A stretch of DNA of 64,000 nt from Bombyx mori. Lineage: Eukaryota > Arthropoda > Insecta > Lepidoptera > Bombycidae. Under the pieces are notes generated by a model, which worked only from the letters and a program-made list of their open reading frames with translations, did no database searches and had not been told where the DNA came from. The translations under genes were made by a program, and so were the position numbers. The first letter of the stretch is position 1, and each line of letters opens with the position of its first letter. Below, in pieces: positions 53,921 through 64,000 of this stretch. The stretch lies in NCBI RefSeq assembly GCF_030269925.1, contig NC_085126.1:5148501-5212500 (forward strand), given 5' to 3'.

Positions 53921-54097
53921 CAGAATGCTTAGTGCGAGTATCTTAACGTTCTCGATAGCGTAAAAGTTAACTCAATTTTGTATGCAGTTGGAACAGCGCC
54001 CCTAGCGGCAAACGTACGCAAACGATCCCGTTCCATACAAATATGAGCTAACTTTTACGCTATCGAGAACGTTAAAAAACTCGCACTAACCAAACTG
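53921..54097. mobile_element. MITE family M1, copy b
   Basis: A 177-bp hairpin almost identical to copy a at 11176 (tcgatagcgtaaaagttaac arms, same core). The ends have a few changes (CAGAATGCTTAGTG). Confidence 0.85.
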
Positions 54098-54172
54098 AAC
54101 GGGAATGCCAACAAGCGAGTAAATGCTTAATTAGTTTGATTTGGTTGTTTCGTGGATTAAATATAACGGCTA

Positions 54173-54416
54173 GCTGGTGGTAGGACCTCTTGTGAGTCCG
54201 CACGGGTAGGTACCACCACTCCACCTATTTCTGCCGTGAAGCAGTAATGCGTTTCGGCTTGAAGGGTGGGGCAGCCGTTGTAACTATATTGAGACCTTAG
54301 AACTTATATCTGAAGGTGGGTGGCACATTTACGTTGTAAATGTCTATGGGCTCCAATAAGCACTCAACACCAGGTGGGCTGTGAGATCGTCCACCGATCT
54401 AAGTAATTAAAAAAAA
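54173..54416 (+). repeat. Bm1 SINE, short form
   Basis: Plus-strand copy from ctggtggtaggacctctt to the A-rich tail taattaaaaaaa. Confidence 0.88.
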
Positions 54417-54467
54417 TAGTACGTACAGTCTGCGTTTTTTTTGCTTGCACAATGCTATTATTTACTA

Positions 54468-54744
54468 TTATTAAACGCATTACTGTTTCACGGCTGAAAT
54501 AGGCAGGATGGTGTTACCTCCCAGGCGGGCTCACAAACTCCCTATCACCATTAATTACTCAAATTAGATTTTTTGCGGGTTTTATTTTTTATGTACGAGG
54601 CTATTTTCCTTCACTGTGGAAGTCATTCGTGATAAACATTAAAGAAATTGGTACCTGCATGCGGGATTCGAACTACGGCACTGTTGCATTGCTCTCGATA
54701 CGAATGCACCGGGCGTCTTACTTATCCTTTAGACCACTATGACT
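54468..54744 (-). repeat. Bm1 SINE, 5' half with tRNA-like head, diverged
   Basis: Minus-strand copy holding gcattactgtttcacggc, the long-form linker ttttttgcgggttttat and the head ttcgaactacgg. The 3' half is missing. Confidence 0.78.
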
Positions 54745-54757
54745 AATCGTTCGTGAA

Positions 54758-54920
54758 CAGTGTGCCTAGTGCGAGTTTTTCTAACTTTCTCGATAGCGTA
54801 AAGGTAACTCCAATTTTCGTCGAGTTTGGACGTTTGCAGGGACGCTGTTCCAACTGCACCCAAATTTGAGTTAACTTTTACGCTATCGAGAACGTTAAAT
54901 AAGTCGCATTAAGCACAATG
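54758..54920. mobile_element. MITE family M1, copy c (diverged)
   Basis: CAGTGTGCCTAGTGCGAG at the left and the inverse at the right. The core is rearranged (cgtttgcagggacgctgttcc) relative to copies a and b. Confidence 0.78.
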
Positions 54921-54924
54921 GTGT

Positions 54925-56365
54925 TAGATAGTATTTAGTCTACGTCTACACTTGTTACTTAAGAGAAACATTAGATAGATTTACGTTCCACGTGTTAAAA
55001 GGCTTATCTTTTTTGAAGATCTCCTTCCTAATAATCTCAATGCAGAAATTAGTTAGGAGCCAGGTTTATTTGCAGCGCAAAAATTTAATATTCAAATGAA
55101 TTTAGAAACGTTATACACATTTTTAAATTTAATGCTTAATTATGCTTATTTTGTCATAGTCTTTTAAAAGTTTTACGCAACAATTCTCATTTTAATTCTC
55201 TAATCAACGTGATGAGGAAATAATTTTTGGATCATTTATTTATTTGTGAATAAGATGCATATGTATGAAGTAGGTTTTGTGAGTGGATGTTGTTGAAGGC
55301 ATAAATGTGGTTATCGTAACATCAGCGGCGCTGTCTGACCAGCCAGATCCTTGGACAGCCACCATCATCCATCTATCCCGGATTTTGTCTGTCCTATCTC
55401 TCCTGCTTGGATTCGAAGCAGTATGTTAGAACACTGCCTCTCAGTTGAAACAAGGTATATTTTAAGGTTTTCAATTAGTCCATTACAATGCCTCATTTTA
55501 ATTTTCCCTTAAATCCGCTCTAGTGGTTACCAAAATTAATTAAACAGTGTTTTTATCAAGTCTCACTTAATCGGCACACTTTTAACTTACTTCAATAAGG
55601 TACATATTATCAACAACCTAATAAAATACCGTCATGAAATGTTAGTATCTCTTATATTATCACGGAAATTTCTTGAGTACCTAACTCTTTTAGTGTTTCC
55701 AAACGTATGCTAGAAACGCCTATGATTTACCATTTAATATCTTATTCAAATAATTATTTCTAGAATATTGCGGTACCATAAAGACATTTATCGATTTTTT
55801 TCGTCGCGGTCGTAAAATTAAATTGCTTGCACGTGCTTTTTATTTATATAGAACCTGCTGTATAAAAAGAATTGTTCATTGTAAAATTTATAATATTTAA
55901 AAGTGTATATCTCTGTTTGTTTATTCTGTCGTATCTTTAGCTTACCATACTACTTTTTCAAATAAAAACGTGGCTAAATGAATTTGAATGGCTTGGAATA
56001 GGGATGACTTCCATGAAACCTCAAATGTAACTCTTCTATTAGTTCCAATTAATCCATAGTCTAACACACACATACATATGTATGTTAGCCTAGAAAAGAA
56101 CAATCTAGATAATATTTTGTCTCAGCTTCCAAGAGTGATATTGACAAGAGAAACTGCAAATGCTCTTAAGATTTATTCAATTAATTTCGAGCACAGAGTA
56201 ATTACTCATCTTTTATGGGATGGGATTTAATGTAGATATTGTATTTGGATGAAATAAAGAGAAGATCATCCAACGAACGGGTGAAATGAATGAAAATGTC
56301 ATTATTCGGAACTTGTTTAAATACAAATTTATCTTGAAAATGTTGTTAGCGAGATTCAGATTTTA
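54925..56365. other. Unassigned AT-rich spacer or intron
   Basis: A GC-richer patch at 55315-55430 (ccagccagatccttggac, atctatcccggattttg) gives no ORF of note. No repeat recognised. Confidence 0.35.
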
Positions 56366-56369
56366 TTTA

Positions 56370-56803
56370 AATTTTTTTATTGCTTAGATGGGTGGACGAG
56401 CTCACAGCCCACCTGGTGTTAAGTGGTTACTGGAGCCCATCTACAACGTAAATGCGCCACCCACCTTGAGATATAAGTTCTAAGGTCTCAAGTAAGTTAC
56501 AACGGCTGCCCCACCCTTCAAACCGAAACGCATTACTGCTTCACGGCAGAAATAGGCGGGGTGGTGGTACCCACCCGCGCGGACTCACAAGAGGTCCTAC
56601 CACCAGTAATTACGCAAATTATAATTTTGCGGGTTTGATTTTTATTACACGATGTTATCCCTTCACCGTGGAAGCCAATCGTGAACATTTGTTGAGTACG
56701 TATTTCATTAGAAAAATTGGTACCCCCGCCTGAGATTCGAACACCCGATGCATCGCTCAATACGAATGCACCGGACGTCTTATCCGTTAGGCCACGACGA
56801 CTT
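56370..56803 (-). repeat. Bm1 SINE, full-length with tRNA-like head
   Basis: Minus-strand copy of about 435 bp, near consensus, with ttcgaacacccg and ccgttaggccacgacg in the tRNA-like head. Confidence 0.9.
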
Positions 56804-57054
56804 CAAATATCTGTCAAATATCTTTTGTGTTTTTATTGTAGCTATCGCTATATGAATATGTTAGGTCACTGTATATTTACTGTGTTAAAATTCATATTAC
56901 GAGTATTAGACATGACGTTTGCACTCCATTAAGACTTAAGAGGAAATGTGCTATGCGTTTAGTGTTAACAAATTTGTTCACTAAATGACCAGAATTGGGG
57001 AAGTACACCATACAATATTTATTTATGTATCTTCTAGCGCCCCCCTGTCGCTTT

Positions 57055-57200
57055 GTAACTTTTTTTTAAATTAATTATTTTATTTATTTATTACACTTCA
57101 TGTAAAATTTACATTGGCGGACTTAATGCCTAAGCATTCTCTACCAGTCAACCAAAGGTAGTGCAGAGTGAATAGTGGTAGGTGCAATGAAATTTATATT
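57055..57200. repeat. LINE 3' UTR-like lepidopteran repeat
   Basis: The words acattggcggacttaatgcc and cattctctaccagtcaacc recall a widespread lepidopteran repeat tail, which I cannot name with certainty. Confidence 0.45.
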
Positions 57201-57204
57201 AATT

Positions 57205-57320
57205 TACAAACACATACACACACAAAAAAAATATATATACATACATATATACACAATCACATATACATACATACATACATACACAAATACATACATGCAT
57301 ACATACATACATACATATAA
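57205..57320. repeat. (TACA)n microsatellite with impure flanks
   Basis: Repeated tacatacatacatacat interrupted by tatataca and tacacaaataca. Confidence 0.92.
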
Positions 57321-57711
57321 TAGTTTATACGGTATTAAAAGGAAAAAGTAAGAAAGAAACATTCAAAATGATTTAAAATTACGCAAATCGCCTTGCGTCT
57401 TACGCAAATTGTCTTATTTACAGATCCTTCAGATTTGTTGGTACAAGTAAATTAAAATAGCCACAAATAAGGAAAAATAATAAAAAAAAGAAAATCTACT
57501 GAACACAGTTTTGCCAGAAGAATTCTCAGAAATGTGAATTTGAACTGTTCTTGTTAGGTACTTACAATACGACCTGTTCTATTGTGATCCATCCGAGATT
57601 ATTTGAATAAGGAAACATTTTCTGACACTTTAAATATTTTATAATCTATGAAAATTAAAACTATTATTATTTTCATTCTCTTGTAAATTGCCTATTTTTA
57701 TGTACTTCTAT

Positions 57712-58353
57712 ACTAATATTATAAAGAGGAAAGATTTGTTTGTTTGTTTGTTTCGAATAGGCTCCGAAACTACTGGACCGATTTGAAAAATTCTTTTTCC
57801 ATTAGAAGCCGATATTGTCCCTGATGAACATAGGCTACTTTTTTTTAATTTTATTTTATTTTATTTTTTTGGTTTCATGTGTGTGTTAATGTTTCCGAAG
57901 CGAAGCGAGGGCGGGTCGCTAGTAATAATAATATTATAAAGAGGAAAGATTTGTTTGTTTGTTTGTTTCGAATAGGCTCCGAAACTACTGGACCGATTTG
58001 AAAAATTCTTTATCCATTAGAAGCCGACATTGTCCCTGATGAACATAGGCTACTTCTTTTTTTATTTTTTTTTATTTTATTTTTTTGGTTTCATGTGTGT
58101 TTTAATGTTTCCGAAGCGAAGCGAGGGCGGGTCGCTAGTAATAATAATATTATAAAGAGGAAAGATTTGTTTGTTTGTTTGTTTCGAATAGGCTCCGAAA
58201 CTACTGGACCGATTTGAAAAATTATTTTTCCATTAGAAGCCGACATTGTCCCTGATGAACATGGGCTACTTTTTTTTTATTTTTTTTTATTTTTTTTTTT
58301 TGGTTTCATGTGTGTTTTAATGTTTCCGAAGCGAAGCGAGGGCGGGTCGCCAG
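57712..58353 (+). mobile_element. Head-to-tail trimer of Helitron-like family H2
   Basis: Three units, 57712-57922, 57923-58137 and 58138-58353, follow each other directly. Each runs from taatattataaagagg to ggcgggtcgCTAG (the last has CCAG). All contain ggctccgaaactactggacc and gtccctgatgaaca, and differ mainly in the T/A-rich middle. Confidence 0.88.
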
Positions 58354-58544
58354 TAGCTTAATAAAATTGAATCAATGTTGCTAGGCTACTGACGCCTATT
58401 TTAATGTTCTTAGAACTACATATTTTGTATTCGGTACGCGTTCAGTGCGGTTGTACTTTTTTTAGAACAATGAACGCACGTTTTTCCTTTTAGAATTTCA
58501 AGATAACTATTTAGGAAATTAAACATGTTTATTAGTGACGGCGT

Positions 58545-58700
58545 GATGATATTCTGTCTGATTTTAGGGGAGGGGGATATTTGGTCGTAGTGGGAGCTGT
58601 CGCTGCTTCTACGGCAGGCAACGCTTTGGCTGAGCCCTCGGATTTTCCTTCAATGAGCGACAGTCAGCACTTACCATCATGTCGGTCGTACTTCTACTTA
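58545..58700. repeat. GC-richer unassigned patch
   Basis: tgggagctgtcgctgcttc, ggcaggcaacgctttggc and gagcgacagtcagcac suggest an old coding TE fragment or repeat. No open frame or splice context supports a gene. Confidence 0.3.
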
Positions 58701-58790
58701 CAATTCATAGAACATCTTATTAGTCCGCACAGGTCAGCTTAATGTAGACAAATTTAAGTTTTTACACCGAGAGTTACAAACATTATCATT

Positions 58791-59032
58791 ACTGGTGGTA
58801 GGACCTCTTGAGAGTCCGCGCGGTTAGGCACCACCACCCCGCCTATTTCTGCCGTGAAGCAGTAATGCGTTTCGGTTTGAATGGTGGGGGAGCCGTGGTA
58901 ATTATACTTGAGACCTTAGAACTTATGTCTCAAGGTGGGTGGCGCATTTACGTCGTAGATGTCTATGGGCTCCAGTAACCACTTAACACCAGGTGGGCTG
59001 TGAGCTCGTCCACCCATCAAAGCCATAAAAAA
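58791..59032 (+). repeat. Bm1 SINE, short form
   Basis: Plus-strand copy from actggtggtaggacctc to agccataaaaaaa. A degenerate Bm1 tail-like scrap (taacacccggaggactcc, tgcaataaaaatc) follows at 59095-59160. Confidence 0.88.
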
Positions 59033-59381
59033 ATTTATTACACAACTAAGACTTAGATGTCATGTCTTAATAGTAGCGTTGCGGTAACTATGGACTCCGG
59101 TAAATATTTAACACCCGGAGGACTCCAAGATCGTTCAACCCATCTTTGCAATAAAAATCAATAAGAAAAACCGATATAAATTCTTTGAACGACAACCTTT
59201 TGTACCGGTTTAGACAATTCGAATTCAAATTTAAATGTTAAGTTGAATGGGTTTAGAGATTGTCTCTCATTAGTCACTGAAAGCCCTCACGAACGTGTTT
59301 ACGAACCGAACAGCCTTCGAGCCGGGAAAACGCCCTTTATTGGACAGGGCTGGAGTGCGATAAGTAATGGGGGGTCACATA

Positions 59382-59900
59382 TAATAGGTTGGAGGAAAAG
59401 TTTCTTCGCATTCTTTAAAGAAAATTCACAACATGTTTTAATATAGTTTATTAACATTTAACTAAGGTATGTAGGAAGGCCACGACCCTCAGCACTGAGG
59501 ATTATCGATGCAAGGAGGAGGAAAGTATGTAGGTACCATTTTGTTCGATAACTTTTTGCCATCTTGTAGGGAGGGACATGATCCCATTGCTATAGAAATT
59601 TTGGAGCTTCTGATCAAAACACCGCGATTTTTTTCGCGGCTTGCGTTGTATTTTTACCTTTTTTGTAGTAAAATTTTAAAATGTATCGAATTTCTTCATT
59701 AGATTCACTCATCTTGACAGTACGAAAAATAAATGAAAGTCACACATTTTCCTAATTTGAATTTGGCATTATCTTCTTTAAAATTTAAACTTTTGATGAT
59801 ATCGAAACCAGCCAGATACGAAAAGTATATAGCCAAAGAGATTTTATTACAAGTTCATACATACTATAAGGCGAAAAGACTTTTTCTCCAACCCATTATG
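59382..59900. mobile_element. Mariner/Tc1-like remnant (about 520 bp)
   Basis: Ends ATAATAGGTTGGAGGAAAAG and, inverted, ATAATGGGTTGGAGAAAAAG continue into ttcttcgcat/cttttcgcct. Such GGTTGG-AAAAGT-TTCGC ends are mariner-like. The interior has no intact transposase. Confidence 0.65.
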
Positions 59901-59904
59901 TATA

Positions 59905-60535
59905 TGTAGGAATCGAAGCACGAAATTAGACCAGAACACTCTCTTCATTATTTATTTCTTATCTCAAGGACAGAATATGCAATCTTTATTCTTAAATCTT
60001 CATTTGACAACTCTTCCTCACTGACATCGCTGTGTAGGTAACCTTTTTTCCTATTACGGTATCGTCAGGATCTTATATACGTATATACAAGTAGCTTTTC
60101 GTGAGCTCGTCCGCGTGGAATAGTTACTTTGGCGTATATCTACATATAGCATAAGCTCTCAAAAAGGAAAGACACCCCGATTTTGAAACATTCTTTATTG
60201 GTGCTCCACTTGGTCTTATTGCTCTTAGCGTGATGTTATATATATAAATTCCTGAGATTAGCGCATTCAACAAATAAACACTTCAGCTTTATAACAAACA
60301 AATAAACACTTCAGCTTTATAACATTAATATATAGTAAAGATAATAGATCAATTTTATAAACTCGATGCTGGCAACACACGAAACCGTACTATTTAAAAA
60401 AAAAGAAATAGCCGTTTCTAACGCAGCGGCTTTTATATTCTTCAAACCGAAATAAACAATCCACCCGAGTGGGCTTCAAAAATGCTCTGATACCAATCAG
60501 AATACTCTGTAACAATTTGAAATGGCTGAAACTAC
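59905..60535. other. Unassigned spacer with a small direct duplication
   Basis: acaaataaacacttcagc is repeated about 28 bp apart at 60270-60322. Nothing else recognised. Confidence 0.4.
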
Positions 60536-60540
60536 GAATG

Positions 60541-60785
60541 ATTTTTTTTTATTGCTTAGATGAGTGGACAAGCTCACAGCCCACCTGGTGTTAAGTGGTT
60601 ACTAGAGCCCATACACATCTACAATGTAAAATGCGCCACACACCTTAATATAAGTTCTAAGGTCTCAAGCATAGTTACAACGGCTACCCCACCCTTCAAA
60701 CCGAAACGCATTACTGCTTCACGGCAGAAATAGGCAGGGTGGTGGTATCTACCCGTGCGGACTCACAGAGGTCTTACCACCAGTA
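60541..60785 (-). repeat. Bm1 SINE, short form
   Basis: Minus-strand copy from attgcttagatgagtgg to cttaccaccagta. Confidence 0.89.
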
Positions 60786-60789
60786 AAAA

Positions 60790-61345
60790 TACCAGTGAAT
60801 ATAATCGTAATGACGAATCTTTGTCTACATTACGTCCCATAAGATGTACGACGATCTTGTCCATTTCGACCGAATCACTTAATTGATATGCGGCAGTGAT
60901 AGATAAGACGGTGGTGGTGGTACCTACACGTCCCAAACTTATACACACACAATACGCTCATAATATCGCGTCTACAACTACCAACACATTCATACAACTA
61001 CAACATAGAATTACATAGGTACTTAAATTATTCAAAAGGACATTATCGAATTTACCCCACTTACGCTTTTTACCTCACCCCACCCTACAACCATACTTAA
61101 ACGCGTTTAATATTCACAACATTCACTTTCATTATTCGCGAGTAATTACTCCGATTTAAATTGTTTATTTCGACCCCAAATAATTAATTAAGTATGCGTG
61201 CGTAACAACTGCTCTACATTACGGATTCGCACTGGTGCCTTGAGAACGCGCTGTTTTAAAATAATAATAAAAAATTAGAGATTTTTTTTTGTTTATTGTT
61301 TTACAGGTGGAAATACAGGTAAGACTCCCACAAGGTTCGCCACAA
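60790..61345. other. Unassigned spacer
   Basis: No exon or repeat recognised. A short piece near 61318-61345 (gactcccacaaggttcgcc) may be repeat debris. Confidence 0.35.
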
Positions 61346-61350
61346 TGATC

Positions 61351-61570
61351 TTTTTTTTTATTGTTTAGATGGGTGGACGAGTTCACAGCCTACCTGGTGT
61401 TAAGTGGTTACTGTAGCCCATAGACATCTACAACGTAAATGCGCCACCCACCTTGAAACATAAGTTCTAAGGTCTCAGGTATAGTTACAACGGCTGCCCC
61501 ACCCTTCAAACCGATACGTATTACTGCTTCACGGCAGAAATAAGCAGAGTGGTGGTACCTACCTGCGCGG
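61351..61570 (-). repeat. Bm1 SINE, 5'-truncated
   Basis: Minus-strand copy that stops at ggtacctacctgcgcgg, short of the usual boundary. Confidence 0.87.
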
Positions 61571-61827
61571 TAGTATCATCTACCTATCAACCTGTCTTGC
61601 GCAGCCCGTATCCAGGGGATTCGGATCGCTACCAAGTCGTCAGTTCATATCATGGGATGGCTGCCTGCAGCGCTTTCCTGTATGCGGTTGTCATTCGAGA
61701 ACTTTTTGGTTTCAGCAGCCATCTTCTCTTTCAAAAATGTACCCTATCCAATACCATTTCAACCTCGAAAGCGTTATTCGTTTTTAAAATCTTTTTCGGT
61801 ATCTTTCAAATCATTTTACATTTTTTT

Positions 61828-61938
61828 TTATTGCCCTTGTAGGCAGACGACCACACGGCTCACCTGATGGTGAGTGGTTACCGTCGCCCATAGACTTCAA
61901 TGCCAGGGGCAGAGTCACGCCGCTGCCTACCGCAAAAT
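61828..61938 (-). repeat. LINE 3' UTR fragment
   Basis: attgcccttgtaggcagac, ggtgagtggttaccgtcgcc and atgccaggggcagag match the 3' UTR of the LINE at 2318-3081 on the minus strand. Confidence 0.75.
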
Positions 61939-62285
61939 ATATTTAACGTTTTATTAATTTGGTTTAGCAATTTCCAAAGTTCCACAATTTCAGGGATTCG
62001 TGCTCATGGCCCACTGATTTACCATCAACGATGTATGTTCCCGGACAGCAGTACTGTAAGACAATCCAGCAATACTCAGACATTGTGCGAACAACTTGCT
62101 ATGAACTAGTTGAACATTTTTAATATTTTCAAGTGAACTTGAAACCCGATCTTTAATCCGGTTGACTTTGAAACACGTACAATATTATCTTTTAATTCCT
62201 CTTACATTACTACTTTTTCATTTAATAAAAAAAAACATCCTGTATCTCAGATATGTTACTTATTATTATTAATATTATAATAATA

Positions 62286-62536
62286 CTAGCTGTACCCGTC
62301 CGCTTCGCTGGGCATTTAAAATTAATATTATTATTTCTCACCCCCACTAAGATTCTCATCATTAACGCCCCCACAACTGGTGTAGGGAATCCAACACTCA
62401 TATAAATATTAGCCTATCCATTAAGTATATGTCATATCTATATGGATGCCAAGTTTTAAGTCAATCGGATGCATGGTTCGGTAGTTATAACGGAACATTC
62501 GTAAAAACCACTGTAGATTTATATATTAGTATAGAT
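62286..62536 (-). mobile_element. Helitron-like element, family H4
   Basis: Minus-strand 3' end CTAGctgtacccgtccgcttc, with tttaagtcaatcggatgc in the interior and a TA-rich 5' end near 62530. Same end logic as H1-H3, different body. Confidence 0.7.
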
Positions 62537-62623
62537 TATTATTAATTAATAAAATATTACGACTTGGCCGCCATGAAGCGATTTAGTTTTTGTAGTTACT
62601 TTGTAGTGAAAGTTCTTGTAGTC

Positions 62624-62871
62624 TAATGGCGGTAGGACCTCTTGTGATTCCGCGCGGGTAGGTACCACCACCTTGCCTATTTCTGCCGTGAAGCAGTAAT
62701 GCGTTTCGGTTTGAAGGGTGGGGCAGCCGTTGTAATTATACTTGAGACCTTAGAACTTATATCTCAAGGTGGGTGGCGCATTTACGTTGTAGATGTCTAT
62801 GAGTTCCAGTAACCACTTCACACCAGGTGGGCTGTAAGCTCGCCACCCATCTAAGCAATAAAAATTACAAA
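62624..62871 (+). repeat. Bm1 SINE, short form
   Basis: Plus-strand copy from ggcggtaggacctcttg to agcaataaaaatt. Confidence 0.89.
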
Positions 62872-62879
62872 AAGCTGTC

Positions 62880-63480
62880 CGTAGCAGAAAAAGTCTAGAA
62901 GAGAAGTCAAATGAGTAAAATACATTGCGCGTCTTACCTACTAGGCCGCGTTTCGCTCACCCATGAACGCGTCGCACAAACTTCTGCATAAGTAAATACG
63001 GGTGCGTGACATTTTCTCGTAATATAATTCATTCCTCAGAGCACTTCACGATTAGATAAGACACCGTGAGAACGCGGCTTTCACCCACGTCAAGTGAAAC
63101 AGGTGCCATGTTTTTTTACAGTCTTCTCAATGAGAACAATCGGCTGTCATGTCATTACGCCCTATGCGGCGACCACAATTTGCTTTCCGGAAGATTTTTA
63201 GGGACAGTCTAAGAATAACGCGGAAGTCCGAGATTAACGTATTTAATCGATACACCCGACAGTCTAAATTGTTCACAATTAATATGTATTCTGTGATAAA
63301 CGATAAAGGGAAGATCTTACATAGAACGGGTGTAATTGCTTTTTTTTATATGCTGAAACGAATTACCTACTACGTACGTGGCTGTCATCGTAGCGTGTCT
63401 GGAAATGACCGGCAAAACTAAACATCGATTGGCTCATTGTTGTCTTGACTCGCGGTAATAATAAATCAGATCATTTTGCT
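62880..63480. other. Unassigned spacer
   Basis: Somewhat GC-richer at 62930-63060. A minus-strand donor-like agtag|gtaaga at about 62936 has no open exon upstream. No gene is called. Confidence 0.35.
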
Positions 63481-63486
63481 ACTTAG

Positions 63487-63741
63487 GTTTTTATTTATTT
63501 ATAGCTTAGATAGGTGGAAGAGCTCACGACCCACCTAGTGTTAAGTGGTTATCGGAGCCCATAGACTTTTACTAGATAAATGCCACCACCCACCTCGAGA
63601 TATGAGTTGTAAGGTCTCCGTTTTAACAGTACAACGGCTGCCCCAGCCTTCAAGCCGAAAGGCAGTACTGCTTTACGACAGAAATAGGCAAGGTGGTAGT
63701 ACGTACCCGTGCGGACTCACAAGAGATCCTACCACCAGTAA
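63487..63741 (-). repeat. Bm1 SINE, diverged short form
   Basis: Minus-strand copy from tttatagcttagataggtgg to cctaccaccagta, with a cagtacaacggctgcccc variant shared with the copy at 16130. Confidence 0.87.
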
Positions 63742-63860
63742 AACTTGCTTGCTTGGTAGACGGATGGTCCGGTGTTAATATTTGGAACTTGTATGTATTA
63801 TTCAAGTTTATCTTGAAAATGTCGGTAACGACAGTCAAATATATTGTGTTCTATGAACAT

Positions 63861-63922
63861 TTTATAATTTAGAAAACCGATATATATTTTTTCAAATACA
63901 TATCGGTTTTCTAAATTATAAA
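63861..63922. repeat. Perfect 22-bp inverted repeat with 18-base loop
   Basis: Arms 63861-63882 and 63901-63922 are exact complements (core agaaaaccgata). AT-rich stem-loop of unknown role. Confidence 0.85.
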
Positions 63923-64000
63923 TTTTTTGATATTTATGCTGTTATACTAAAATACAATCTACTTAAACCGTTTACAAAATTAGACTCGATAATCAGAACC

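Noticed and set aside
57205..57320. CRISPR-like direct repeats
   Set aside because: Simple TACA microsatellite in a eukaryotic genome.
62880..63010. Candidate 5' exon of the metalloprotease gene with donor agtag|gtaaga on the minus strand
   Set aside because: Stops close the frames before the donor and no signal peptide is encoded.

Overview
The window is nuclear DNA of a silkmoth, almost certainly Bombyx (B. mori or B. mandarina). The main evidence is more than twenty copies of the Bm1 SINE, which is specific to that lineage, on a compact, AT-rich, intron-bearing genome littered with LINE, Helitron, MITE and Transib debris. There is no bacterial, viral or CRISPR content.

Three protein-coding genes can be rebuilt exon by exon from splice sites and reading phase. 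(1) 1099-3335, + strand: a four-exon TMEM14-family small mitochondrial membrane protein of 111 aa. (2) 11496-50055, - strand: a large ADAMTS-like/reprolysin (M12B) zinc metalloprotease. Thirteen consecutive coding exons are used per transcript, giving about 655 visible residues. They cover the prodomain, furin sites, catalytic domain, disintegrin-like/cysteine-rich segment and a Tyr/Thr/Ser/Pro-rich tail. The 5' end (signal peptide) was not found and probably lies in or beyond the right part of the window. (3) 23287-25337, + strand: the meiotic recombination factor Hop2 (PSMC3IP), 205 aa in three exons, nested on the opposite strand inside an intron of the metalloprotease gene.

The most notable gene feature is a pair of paralogous small exons (19753-19808 and 20075-20127) at the same place in the metalloprotease domain. 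They have identical splice phases that permit one or the other but not both, so they look like mutually exclusive alternative exons just N-terminal to the zinc-binding helix.

The most notable mobile element is a 3.23-kb Transib-superfamily transposon (5174-8403) inserted in a Bm1 SINE. Its decayed transposase resembles RAG1, both termini are exactly CACAGTG (the V(D)J recombination heptamer), and it is flanked by a 5-bp GC-rich target duplication. Its inverted repeats are unusually long, about 490 bp.

Layout: 1-1.1 kb retroposon and promoter side; 1.1-3.3 kb TMEM14 with a LINE-in-SINE nest in intron 3; 4.2-8.65 kb nested repeats with Transib; 8.65-11.2 kb AT-rich spacer with a GC-rich promoter-like patch near 10.3-10.6 kb; 11.5-50 kb metalloprotease gene with Hop2 inside it; 50-64 kb repeat-rich DNA with no convincing gene. 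Introns and spacers carry Bm1 copies, several non-autonomous Helitron-like families (one a head-to-tail trimer at 57.7-58.35 kb), at least four MITE-like families, LINE 3' ends and two copies of a LINE-derived internally deleted retroposon.
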